Made by a program: the position numbers and the translations under genes. The notes beneath the pieces were generated by a model. The model was not told the origin of the DNA and did no database searches. It saw only the letters and a list, made by a program, of their open reading frames with translations. Of a stretch of 64,000 nucleotides of DNA, positions 1 through 7,784 are shown in pieces (position 1 is the first letter of the stretch; each line of letters starts with the position of its first letter). This DNA is from Sporichthyaceae bacterium (GTDB lineage: Bacteria > Actinomycetota > Actinomycetes > Sporichthyales > Sporichthyaceae). The DNA lies in NCBI GenBank assembly GCA_036493475.1, contig DASXPS010000046.1:1-64000 (forward strand), in the 5' to 3' direction.

Positions 1-133
1 CGGGTCTCGACGATGTCGTGTCGCGGCTGCTGACCGCTCCCGCCCCCAGTCGTTCGCGGGTGCCCGGTCGCGGCCGCTCGCGTTCTTGACGCCTGCTCGG
101 TCGCGCGGCGCCCTCCCTTTTCTGTGAGGAACC
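1..133 (+). promoter_or_regulatory. Region upstream of the sulfate-assimilation operon
   Basis: No complete gene is visible here. A plus-strand open frame enters at base 3 and stops at TGA 87-89; it may be the tail of a gene lying outside the window, but its Arg/Ser-rich sequence is not recognisable. A second tiny frame reads ATG (13-15) Ser-Cys-Arg-Gly-Cys and stops at 31-33. TTGACG at about 86-91 is a possible -35 element, with no clear -10. GAGGAA at 126-131 is the ribosome binding site that sets the ATG at 134. Confidence 0.4.
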
Positions 134-1813
134 ATGGCGACCACCGCTGCCGCACCCGCTCGCGCCGCCAAGCACAAGGGGCAGGGCCAGTGGGCGTTGA
201 ACCACCGTGAGCCGCTCAACGCCAACGAGCAGGTGAAGAAGGACGACGACCCGCTGAACGTGCGGGCACGGATCATCGACCGGTACGCCCACACCGGGTT
301 CTCCTCGATCGACGGTGCCGACCTGCGCGGCCGATTCCGCTGGATGGGCCTGTACACCCAGCGCAAGCCCGGCATCGACGGCGGCAAGACCGCGATCCTC
401 GAGCCGAACGAGCTCGACGACGAGTACTTCATGATGCGCATCCGGCTCGACGGCGGGCAGCTGTCCGGCGAGCAACTGCGCGCCATCGCCGAGGTCTCCG
501 CCGCGTACGCCCGGGACACCTGCGATGTGACGGACCGCCAGAACTTCCAACTGCACTGGGTGCGCATCGAGGACGTGCCGGCCATCTGGGCGCGCCTGGA
601 AGCGGTCGGGCTGACCACCATGGAGGCCTGCGGTGACTGCCCCCGGGTGATCCTGGGCAGCCCGGTGGCCGGCATCGCCGCGGACGAGATCATCGACGGC
701 ACCCCGGCGCTGGAGGAGATCACCCGCCGCTGGATCGGCTCACCGGAGTTCTCCAATTTGCCGCGCAAGTTCAAGTCGGCGATCTCCGGCTCACCGAAGA
801 TGGACGTCGCACACGAGATCAACGACGTGTCCTTCGTCGGGGTGGTGCACCCCGAGCACGGCCCGGGCTTCGACCTGTGGGTCGGCGGCGGGCTGTCCAC
901 CAACCCGATGCTGGCCCAACGGGTCGGCGCGTGGGTGCCGCTGGACGAGGTGCCCGAGGTGTGGGCCGGGGTGATCTCGGTGTTCCGCGACTACGGCTAC
1001 CGCCGGCTGCGCAACCGGGCCCGGCTGAAGTTCCTGGTCGCCGACTGGGGAATCGAGAAGTTCCGCGAGGTGCTCCAGACCGAGTACCTGCACCGGGCGC
1101 TGATCGACGGCCCCGCCCCGGTCGAGCCGCCCGCGGGGTTCCGGGACCACATCGGCGTACACCCGCAGCGGGACGGCAACTTCTACGTGGGCTTCGCCCC
1201 GCTGGTCGGCCGCATCTCCGGCACGCTGCTGAACAAGGTCGCCGACCTGGCCGAGGAGCACGGCAGCGGCCGGATGCGTACCACCGCCGAGCAGAAGCTG
1301 CTCATCCTCGACGTGCCCGCCGCGCAGACCGAATCGCTGGTGGCCGCGCTGGAGTCGCTGGACCTGCAGGTGCGCCCGACCCCGTTCCGTCGCCAGACCA
1401 TGGCCTGCACCGGCATCGAGTTCTGCAAGCTGGCCATCGTGGACACCAAGAACCGGTCCATCCGGCTGATTGCGGAGATGGAACGGCGGCTGCCGGGCTT
1501 CGACGTGCCGCTCACCGTGAACATGAACGGCTGTCCGAACGCGTGCGCCCGTTTCCAGGTCGCCGACATCGGCCTGAAGGGCATGCTGGTGAACGACGCG
1601 ACCGGCAACAGCGTCGAGGGTTACCAGGTGCACCTGGGCGGCAGCCTCGGCATCGCGGCGGGCTTCGGTCGCAAGGTGCGCGGGCTGAAGGTGACCTCCG
1701 CCGACCTCGAGGACTACATCGAGCGGGTGCTGCGCCGGTTCCTGGCGCAGCGTCAGGGCGAGGAGACCTTCGCCGCCTGGACCGGGCGCGCCGACGAGGC
1801 CGATCTGTCATGA
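134..1813 (+). CDS. sir: Ferredoxin-dependent assimilatory sulfite reductase
   Basis: A 559-aa siroheme/[4Fe-4S] enzyme of the sulfite/nitrite reductase family that reduces sulfite to sulfide with six electrons from ferredoxin in the cytoplasm. The cluster and siroheme ligands are visible as CTGIEFC (Cys425, Cys431) and NGCPNAC (Cys467, Cys471). The length fits the actinobacterial SirA/NirA group. The start is fixed by GAGGAA just upstream. Its TGA overlaps the ATG of the next small gene, and APS reductase and APS kinase follow without gaps; this context supports sulfite rather than nitrite as substrate. The siroheme cofactor could come from CysG (47373-48578) plus the chelatase-like gene at 3235. 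Confidence 0.95.
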   Translation: MATTAAAPARAAKHKGQGQWALNHREPLNANEQVKKDDDPLNVRARIIDRYAHTGFSSIDGADLRGRFRWMGLYTQRKPGIDGGKTAILEPNELDDEYFMMRIRLDGGQLSGEQLRAIAEVSAAYARDTCDVTDRQNFQLHWVRIEDVPAIWARLEAVGLTTMEACGDCPRVILGSPVAGIAADEIIDGTPALEEITRRWIGSPEFSNLPRKFKSAISGSPKMDVAHEINDVSFVGVVHPEHGPGFDLWVGGGLSTNPMLAQRVGAWVPLDEVPEVWAGVISVFRDYGYRRLRNRARLKFLVADWGIEKFREVLQTEYLHRALIDGPAPVEPPAGFRDHIGVHPQRDGNFYVGFAPLVGRISGTLLNKVADLAEEHGSGRMRTTAEQKLLILDVPAAQTESLVAALESLDLQVRPTPFRRQTMACTGIEFCKLAIVDTKNRSIRLIAEMERRLPGFDVPLTVNMNGCPNACARFQVADIGLKGMLVNDATGNSVEGYQVHLGGSLGIAAGFGRKVRGLKVTSADLEDYIERVLRRFLAQRQGEETFAAWTGRADEADLS

Positions 1814-1953
1814 CCGAAAGGGCTGCACCTTTTCACTGCCCCTACTGCGCGGAAGAGGATTTGCGGCCACTGGAGCAGCACGGACAGTGGCTGTGCGGAA
1901 GTTGTCGGCGTGCGTTCGCGTTGCGGTTTCTCGGAATGGAGGTGTCGGTATGA
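1810..1953 (+). CDS. Small four-cysteine (zinc-ribbon-like) protein of the sulfate operon
   Basis: A 47-aa protein. It contains two CxxC pairs (CPYC near residue 10, CGSC near residue 32), the spacing of a minimal zinc ribbon or rubredoxin-like knuckle. The gene overlaps sir by ATGA at its 5' end and cysH by 4 nt (ATG of cysH at 1950) at its 3' end, so it is translationally coupled to both. From memory, small proteins occupy the same slot between sulfite reductase and CysH in Streptomyces. No function is established; metal binding or a role in iron-sulfur handling is inference from the cysteines. Confidence 0.75.
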   Translation: MTERAAPFHCPYCAEEDLRPLEQHGQWLCGSCRRAFALRFLGMEVSV

Positions 1954-2699
1954 CGGCGATCGTCGAACTCGGTCGGGCATCCGGCGCGCCGAGGCGCAAG
2001 CGGGACACCCACCTGGCCGAGGGCACCGAGGCACTGGCGGTGCGCGCGGGCCGTGAATTGGAGGACGCCTCGGCGCTGGAGATTCTCTCCTGGGCCGCGG
2101 ATACCTTCGGTGATCGGCTGGCGGTGACCTCGTCGATGGCCGACGCGGTGGTCGCGCACCTGGCATCGAGGGTGAAGCCCGGAATTGACGTGCTGTTCCT
2201 GGACACCGGCTACCACTTCGCGGAGACCATCGGCACCCGCGACGCGGTGTCCGCGGTCTACGACGTCAACGTCATCAACGTGACCCCGACGCTCTCGGTC
2301 GCCGGTCAGGACGTGGCGTTCGGCAAGGACCTGTTCGGCCGCGATCCGGACCGCTGCTGCGCGTTGCGCAAGGTGGCCCCGTTGAACGCGGCGATGCGCG
2401 ACTACGACGCGTGGATCACCGGGCTGCGCCGCGACGAGACCCCGTCGCGGGCGGACACCCCGGTGGTGTCCTGGGATGCCGGCCGCGGCAAGGTGAAGGT
2501 CTGCCCGATTGCCAGGTGGACCCAGACCGACGTGGATGCCTACGTGGCCGAACACAACATCCTGCTCAACCCGCTGCTGTTGGACGGCTACGACTCGATC
2601 GGCTGCCGGCCCTGCACCCGGCGCACCGTCACCGGGGAGGACGCCCGGTCCGGCCGTTGGGCGGGCAGCGGCAAGACCGAATGCGGGCTGCACAGCTGA
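1950..2699 (+). CDS. cysH: Assimilatory APS reductase (CysH family, [4Fe-4S] type)
   Basis: A 249-aa reductase that converts adenylyl sulfate to sulfite and AMP with thioredoxin. Cys136-Cys137 and Cys219/Cys222 (CRPC) form the CC...CxxC cluster signature that separates APS reductases from cluster-free PAPS reductases. The C-terminal ECGLH motif carries the catalytic Cys245. The ATG at 1950 overlaps the preceding gene's stop. An in-frame upstream ATG at 1887 lies inside that gene and would add a tail without family resemblance. The TGA overlaps the ATG of cysC. Confidence 0.93.
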   Translation: MTAIVELGRASGAPRRKRDTHLAEGTEALAVRAGRELEDASALEILSWAADTFGDRLAVTSSMADAVVAHLASRVKPGIDVLFLDTGYHFAETIGTRDAVSAVYDVNVINVTPTLSVAGQDVAFGKDLFGRDPDRCCALRKVAPLNAAMRDYDAWITGLRRDETPSRADTPVVSWDAGRGKVKVCPIARWTQTDVDAYVAEHNILLNPLLLDGYDSIGCRPCTRRTVTGEDARSGRWAGSGKTECGLHS

Positions 2700-3238
2700 T
2701 GGGCCGTCAGGGGGTGACGATCTGGCTGACCGGCCTGCCCAGCGCCGGTAAGTCGACGATCGCGGGGGCGCTGGCCGAGCGGTTGCGCGCGACCGGCCGA
2801 CAGGTGCACATCCTGGACGGTGACGAACTGCGCACCGAGCTGACCGCGGACCTCGGGTTCTCCAAGGAGGACCGGATCACCAACGTGCGCCGCATCGGCT
2901 TCGTCGCCGCAACGCTGTCCCGCAACGGCGTCACCACGTTGGTGCCGGTGATCGCGCCCTACGCCGAGGCCCGCGATCACGTGCGCGCTCGGCACGAGGC
3001 GACCGGCACCCCGTACGTCGAGGTGCACATCGCCACGCCGGTCGAGGAGTGCGCGGCCCGCGACGTGAAGGGCCTGTACGCCAAGCAGCGCGCCGGGGAA
3101 CTCGTCGGGCTGACCGGTGTGGACGACCCGTACGAGGTCCCCGTCGCCCCCGACCTACGGCTGGACACCGCCGGGCGCAGCCTGGACGAGACCGTGGCGG
3201 CTGTGCTCGCCGCGCTGGCCGAACGAGGGTTGGCGTGA
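2699..3238 (+). CDS. cysC: Adenylyl-sulfate (APS) kinase
   Basis: A 179-aa kinase that phosphorylates APS to PAPS. The P-loop GLPSAGKST lies near the N-terminus, followed by a DGDELR substrate motif. Family-typical FSKEDR and NVRRIG segments follow. It starts on the cysH stop codon (ATGA). Because the adjacent CysH is an APS reductase, this kinase is not needed for reduction and probably supplies PAPS for sulfotransfer or competes at the APS branch point; this is inference. No cysD/cysN (sulfurylase) lies in the window. Confidence 0.92.
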   Translation: MGRQGVTIWLTGLPSAGKSTIAGALAERLRATGRQVHILDGDELRTELTADLGFSKEDRITNVRRIGFVAATLSRNGVTTLVPVIAPYAEARDHVRARHEATGTPYVEVHIATPVEECAARDVKGLYAKQRAGELVGLTGVDDPYEVPVAPDLRLDTAGRSLDETVAAVLAALAERGLA

Positions 3239-3990
3239 GTCCGCCCGCGCTGCTGCTGATCGCGCACGGCAGCGGCGACCCGCGGCACGCGGCGACCATG
3301 ACCACACTCACGCGCCGGCTGCGCCGGGTGCTGCCCGAGGTGCCCGTGGGCATCGGGTACCTGGACCATCACGGTCCCGACGTGGCCGACGCCGCCCGGG
3401 CGCTAAAAGAGGCCTCACTCGCTGACGCTCGCGGGGGGGGCCGCCGGGTGCGGGCCGTCCCGATGCTGCTGAGCGATGCCTTCCACCACAAGGTCGACAT
3501 CCCAGCCGCGGTGGCCAAGGCCCGCGCCGAGGGCATGCTGATCGACACGACGGAGGCCCTCGGGCCCGATCCGCGCCTGCTGGCCGCGGTCGCCGAACGG
3601 CTGCGTGCGGTCGGTGCCCGACCGGGGCCGGGCACCGGGCTGGTGTTGGCCTACGCGGGCACCACCGATGCCGCGGCGGCGGGGGCCGTCCGGCGGCTGG
3701 CTGCGTGGTGGCAGCGCCGTAGCGGGACCGAGGTGCGGGTCGCGCACGCGGCGACCACCGGGCCCGGTATGACCGAGGTGGTCGCGGAGTTGCGCGCGGC
3801 GGGCGCCGGTCGGGTCGACGTCGCGCCGTGGTTCCTGGCGCCGGGTCGGCTGCTGGACCGGGTGCAGATTACGGCCCGTGCGGCCGGTGCGGACAGCGTC
3901 GCCGCGCCGCTGGGCGACGCCCGAGCCGTGGTCGAGGCCGTGCTGCGCCGCTACGCCACCCTCGTCGTCGAGGCCCGGCCCGCCGCCTGA
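3235..3990 (+). CDS. Sirohydrochlorin chelatase-like protein (SirB/CbiX family)
   Basis: A 251-aa protein with the family N-terminal LLIAHGSGDPRH, whose His is the metal-binding residue in CbiX/SirB, and a second related half. Members insert Fe2+ or Co2+ into sirohydrochlorin; position after sir-cysH-cysC favours siroheme iron insertion. The GTG at 3235 overlaps the cysC stop (GTGA). Residues near 60-70 contain an odd SLADARGGG stretch. It is encoded by a repeat-like segment (3412-3436) ending in a G8 run; the frame is intact across it and family sequence (LLSDAFHHKVD) resumes directly after. Confidence 0.85.
   Translation: MSPPALLLIAHGSGDPRHAATMTTLTRRLRRVLPEVPVGIGYLDHHGPDVADAARALKEASLADARGGGRRVRAVPMLLSDAFHHKVDIPAAVAKARAEGMLIDTTEALGPDPRLLAAVAERLRAVGARPGPGTGLVLAYAGTTDAAAAGAVRRLAAWWQRRSGTEVRVAHAATTGPGMTEVVAELRAAGAGRVDVAPWFLAPGRLLDRVQITARAAGADSVAAPLGDARAVVEAVLRRYATLVVEARPAA
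3412..3436. repeat. Short repeat inserted in frame in the chelatase-like gene
   Basis: The segment contains CTCGCTGACGCTC next to a G8 tract. The reverse complement of the repeat at 45429-45453 contains nearly the same core (CTCGCTGCGCTC). Here it sits inside coding sequence without breaking the frame. Confidence 0.5.
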
Positions 3991-4032
3991 AACTCCCGGG
4001 AATGCCCCCCACCGGTCGGGTAGGGGGTTCGT

Positions 4033-4923
4033 ATGATCCAAAACTCCGCCCTGACCCGGCGTCGTCTGCTCGCCCTGTTCAGCGCGACGGCGGGCTCCGC
4101 GCTGCTGTCCGCCTGCGGTGGCGGCAGCAGCAACGGCGCCACCGACAAGAGTCCGATGGTGGTCACCCACACCTCGTCGCTGCCGGTCTCGCAAAACGTG
4201 CCGGCCGGTCCCGCCCCGACCGCCACTCCCAGCGGGGGCCCACAGCCGCCCGGCATGAACCCACTGGAGCAAGCCGACCAATCGGCCAGCCCGGTACCCG
4301 CGGGGACCATGCCGGAAGAACCAGCGGGCCCGTACCCGGCGGACGGCAGCAACGGCCCCAACGCGCTGACGCTGAGCGGCATCGACCGCAAGGACATCAC
4401 CACCAGTCTGGCGCCCGGCAGCAAGCAGGCCGATGGCGTACCAATGACGGTGCGGCTCACGCTCACCAACCAGGAACACGGTGGGGCGCCCTACGAGGGC
4501 GCCGCGGTCTACCTGTGGCAGTGCGACCGCGACGGCAACTACTCGATGTACGGGCAGGCGCTGTCCGACGAGAACTACCTGCGCGGGGTGCAGGTTGCCT
4601 ACCAAGACGGTGTCGTCGAGTTCACCTCGATCTTCCCGGGCGCCGAGGTGGGCCGCTGGCCGCACCTGAACCTGCGGATATTCCTGGACCTGCAGCACGC
4701 CGGCGACGGCGGCGAACCCCTGCGGACCACGCAGCTCGCGCTGCCGGAAGTGGCCTGCAAGGAGGTCTACGCCTCGCCGGGCTACGAGCAGAGCAACGAT
4801 CGACTGGGACAGGTCAGCCTGGACACCGACCCGGTCTTCTCCGACGGGCACTCCCTGCAGCTGGCCGACGCCACCGGCTCGGTGAGCGACGGCTACACCG
4901 TGGAACTGTCCGTTCCGGTCTGA
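4033..4923 (+). CDS. Tat-exported lipoprotein related to intradiol ring-cleavage dioxygenases, altered iron site
   Basis: A 296-aa protein. The N-terminus has twin arginines (RRRLLALF) and a lipobox ending at Cys28 (LLSAC), so it is probably a Tat-exported membrane-anchored lipoprotein. A Pro/Gly-rich linker leads to a beta-sandwich resembling the catalytic domain of protocatechuate/catechol dioxygenases (VYLWQCDRDGNYSMY, then FTSIFPG...GRWPH). Family members bind Fe(III) with two Tyr and two His. Here the usual PG-x-Y-x-GR-xx-HIH reads PG-A-E-V-GR-WP-HLN, so one Tyr is Glu204 and the second His is Asn213. Dioxygenase activity is therefore doubtful. GGTAGGGGG provides a ribosome site 6-14 nt upstream. 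Confidence 0.8.
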   Translation: MIQNSALTRRRLLALFSATAGSALLSACGGGSSNGATDKSPMVVTHTSSLPVSQNVPAGPAPTATPSGGPQPPGMNPLEQADQSASPVPAGTMPEEPAGPYPADGSNGPNALTLSGIDRKDITTSLAPGSKQADGVPMTVRLTLTNQEHGGAPYEGAAVYLWQCDRDGNYSMYGQALSDENYLRGVQVAYQDGVVEFTSIFPGAEVGRWPHLNLRIFLDLQHAGDGGEPLRTTQLALPEVACKEVYASPGYEQSNDRLGQVSLDTDPVFSDGHSLQLADATGSVSDGYTVELSVPV

Positions 4924-5546
4924 GGCGAGCCGGCGATTGCCGCGCCGGGGTGCAGGACGGGCTGATAGCCACCGGCCAACACCGCCACCGTCGCCCGCGG
5001 GGTGAGCACGGTCAACGACTCCCCCGCCAGGTAGTCGCGCGTCGCCCCGTACCCGCCGGGCGACCAGGCCCGCAGCCGATCGCCGTCCACCAGCCAAAAC
5101 GTGCCGTCGATGGCCACCATCGCCCCGGTGGGCAGCGCCCCGGAATCGTCCAGATACGTCCGGCGCACCCCGCGGCCGGCCCACCGGTCTGCGTGCAGCC
5201 GGGCATCGATGCCGCGCACCCCCGGCTCGTCGTCCGGATACGCCGCGGCGAAGGCCGCCTTATACACGCGGTAGTCCCGGTTGCGGCACTCCCCGCACGG
5301 GCGGTGCCCCGCGGCCAGCCCGGTCGCCTCGTCCAGGAAGTACAACTCGGTCAACCGCCGCGGCTGCCACTGCTCCCGGCGCCGCCCCCGGAACGACAGC
5401 ACGCAGATCAGCCACATCCGCCCGGCGGAGTAGCGCACCAGCTCCCGGGCATCGTTCAGCAGACAGCCACGGTTACCCCAGAAAAGGCCACGGTCCGGCA
5501 CCGCGATGAGGTCACCGGCCGGGGTAACCCGGTTGGTCCTGGCCAT
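4893..5546 (-). CDS. Conserved protein of unknown function with HRPCGEC motif
   Basis: A 217-aa protein. It belongs to an uncharacterised family I recognise from other actinobacteria and some proteobacteria, starting MARTNRVTPxGxxIA. Conserved features visible are GNRGCLLND near residue 30, the segment TELYFLDEAT, and AAGHRPCGECR with a CxxC that could bind metal. The C-terminal part (DGTFWLVDGDRLRAWSP) looks like a beta-rich domain. The ATG at 5546 has GGAGGTG about 8 nt upstream. Its 3' end overlaps the dioxygenase-like gene tail-to-tail by 31 bp. No function can be assigned. Confidence 0.8.
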   Translation of the reverse strand: MARTNRVTPAGDLIAVPDRGLFWGNRGCLLNDARELVRYSAGRMWLICVLSFRGRRREQWQPRRLTELYFLDEATGLAAGHRPCGECRNRDYRVYKAAFAAAYPDDEPGVRGIDARLHADRWAGRGVRRTYLDDSGALPTGAMVAIDGTFWLVDGDRLRAWSPGGYGATRDYLAGESLTVLTPRATVAVLAGGYQPVLHPGAAIAGSPQTGTDSSTV

Positions 5547-5609
5547 CGACACCTCCCGAGCCCGGGCGCCGCCCGGGATGAGGGGGCGCAGGCTGGGTAG
5601 CGCTGCGCC

Positions 5610-7784
5610 ATGCGACAGGATGACGCCTCGGCGGCCGAAGCACCGGCCGGCCGCACGGGGCAACGAGGGGCCACCGACCACCAGGAGGCCGCGATCACCG
5701 TCTGGCCGGGCACGCCGTACCCGCTGGGCGCCACCTACGACGGCGCGGGCACCAACTTCGCCCTGTTCTCCGAGGTAGCCGAGCGCGTGGAGCTGTGTCT
5801 GCTGGACGTCCGCGGCCGGGAAACCCGGGTGGTGCTGCCCGAGGTGGACGCCTTCGTGCACCACGCATACCTGCCGGGCGTCGAGCCGGGCCAGCGTTAT
5901 GGCTACCGGGTGCACGGGCCCTACGACCCGGCGCACGGTCACCGCTGTAACCGCAACAAACTCCTGGTCGATCCGTACGCGAAAGCGGTCGATGGCCAGA
6001 TCAGCTGGAATGAGGCGCTGTACAGCTATCGGTTCAACGCGCAGAACCGCCGCAATGACCAGAACAGCGCCCGCTACACGATGCACTCGGTGGTCGCGAA
6101 CCCGTACTTCGACTGGGGCGATGACCGCCACCCGCACATCCCCTACCACCGCACGGTGATCTACGAGGCGCACGTACGCGGGCTGACCATCAACCACCCG
6201 GACATCCCGAAGAACATCCGCGGCACCTACGCCGGTCTCGCCCACCCGGTGATGATCGAGCATCTGCAGAGCTTGGGGGTGACCGCGGTCGAGCTGATGC
6301 CGGTACACCAGTTCGTGCACGACCATCCGCTGGCCGATCGGGGGCTGCGCAATTACTGGGGATACAACTCCATCGCCTACTTCGCCCCGCACAACGGCTA
6401 CGCCTCGCAGGCCCACGGCGGCCGACAGGTGCAGGAGTTCCGCGCCATGGTCAAGGCGCTGCACCGGGCGGGCATCGAGGTGATCCTGGACGTGGTCTAC
6501 AACCACACCGCGGAGGGCAACCACCTCGGCCCGACGTTGAGCTTCCGCGGCATCGACAACGCGGCGTACTACCGCCTCGGCGACGACCTGCGCTACTACT
6601 ACGACACCACCGGCACCGGCAACACGCTGGCCATGCATCACCCGCACGTGCTGCAGCTGATCATGGACTCGCTGCGCTACTGGGTGCTGGAGATGCACGT
6701 CGACGGTTTCCGCTTCGACCTCGCGGCCACGTTGGCCCGGCAGTTCCACGAGGTGGACCGACTCTCCGCGTTCTTCGACCTGGTGCACCAGGACCCGGTG
6801 GTGTCCCAGGTGAAGTTGATCGCCGAGCCCTGGGACGTCGGCGAGGGCGGCTACCAGGTGGGCAACTTCCCGCCGTTGTGGACGGAGTGGAACGGCAAGT
6901 ACCGGGACACCGTGCGCGACTTCTGGCGCAGCGAACCGGACTCGCTGCCCGAGTTCGCGTCCCGGTTGACCGGGTCCTCCGACCTCTATCAGGACGACGG
7001 CCGCCGCCCGCACGCCTCGATCAACTTCGTCACCGCGCACGACGGTTTCACGATCCGGGACCTGGTCTCCTACAACGACAAGCACAACGAGGCCAACGGC
7101 GAGGAGAACCGGGACGGGGAGAGCCACAACCGTTCCTGGAACTGCGGGGCGGAGGGCGAGACTTCCGACGCCGAGGTGCTCGCCCGTCGGGCCCGCCAGC
7201 AACGCAACTTCCTCGCCACCCTGTTCCTCTCCCAGGGCGTGCCGATGTTGCTGCACGGCGACGAACTCGGCCGCACGCAACGTGGCAATAACAACGCCTA
7301 CTGCCAGGACAACGACATCTCCTGGGTGGACTGGTCGGCGGTGGACGCCGATCTGCTGGCGTTCACCCGCGCCTGCGGCAAGCTGCGGGCGGCGCATCCG
7401 CTGCTGCGCCGCCGTCGGTTCTTCTCCGGCGCCCCGGTGCACGGGTCGCTGCCGGACATCGCCTGGTTCACCCCGGCGGCCGCCCCGATGAGCGAGCAGG
7501 ACTGGTCGGCGGGGTTCAACAAGTCGGTGGCGGTGTTCCTCAACGGCGCGGCGATCACCGAACCGAACATCCGCGGCGAGCGCATCGTCGACGACTCGTT
7601 CTACCTGCTGCTGAACGGACATGAGGGCCCGTTGGACTTCGTGCTGCCCGCCGAGGAGTACGGTCGGAATTGGGCGGTGGTATTGGACACCGCGAAACCG
7701 GAGGTGACCGGCCGGGCGACGTTGGCCGCAAGCGAGAAGGTGGGCATGCTCGACCGGTCGTTGCTGGTGCTGCGCCGGTGCTGA
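5610..7784 (+). CDS. glgX: Glycogen debranching enzyme GlgX/TreX (GH13)
   Basis: A 724-aa isoamylase-type debranching enzyme that hydrolyses alpha-1,6 branch points to release linear malto-oligosaccharides for TreY. An N-terminal CBM48-like domain (PLGATYDGAGTNFALFS) is followed by the GH13 barrel with DVVYNHT, DGFRFDLA (nucleophile Asp), LIAEPWD (acid/base Glu) and VTAHDGF. The length fits the family. The start is uncertain: ATG 5610 lacks a good ribosome site, and recognisable homology begins about 30 residues later. The stop overlaps the GTG of treY. Confidence 0.93.
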   Translation: MRQDDASAAEAPAGRTGQRGATDHQEAAITVWPGTPYPLGATYDGAGTNFALFSEVAERVELCLLDVRGRETRVVLPEVDAFVHHAYLPGVEPGQRYGYRVHGPYDPAHGHRCNRNKLLVDPYAKAVDGQISWNEALYSYRFNAQNRRNDQNSARYTMHSVVANPYFDWGDDRHPHIPYHRTVIYEAHVRGLTINHPDIPKNIRGTYAGLAHPVMIEHLQSLGVTAVELMPVHQFVHDHPLADRGLRNYWGYNSIAYFAPHNGYASQAHGGRQVQEFRAMVKALHRAGIEVILDVVYNHTAEGNHLGPTLSFRGIDNAAYYRLGDDLRYYYDTTGTGNTLAMHHPHVLQLIMDSLRYWVLEMHVDGFRFDLAATLARQFHEVDRLSAFFDLVHQDPVVSQVKLIAEPWDVGEGGYQVGNFPPLWTEWNGKYRDTVRDFWRSEPDSLPEFASRLTGSSDLYQDDGRRPHASINFVTAHDGFTIRDLVSYNDKHNEANGEENRDGESHNRSWNCGAEGETSDAEVLARRARQQRNFLATLFLSQGVPMLLHGDELGRTQRGNNNAYCQDNDISWVDWSAVDADLLAFTRACGKLRAAHPLLRRRRFFSGAPVHGSLPDIAWFTPAAAPMSEQDWSAGFNKSVAVFLNGAAITEPNIRGERIVDDSFYLLLNGHEGPLDFVLPAEEYGRNWAVVLDTAKPEVTGRATLAASEKVGMLDRSLLVLRRC

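Noticed and set aside
3431-3440. Frameshift at the G8 run in the chelatase-like gene
   Set aside because: The reading frame is continuous and conserved family sequence resumes directly after the run.
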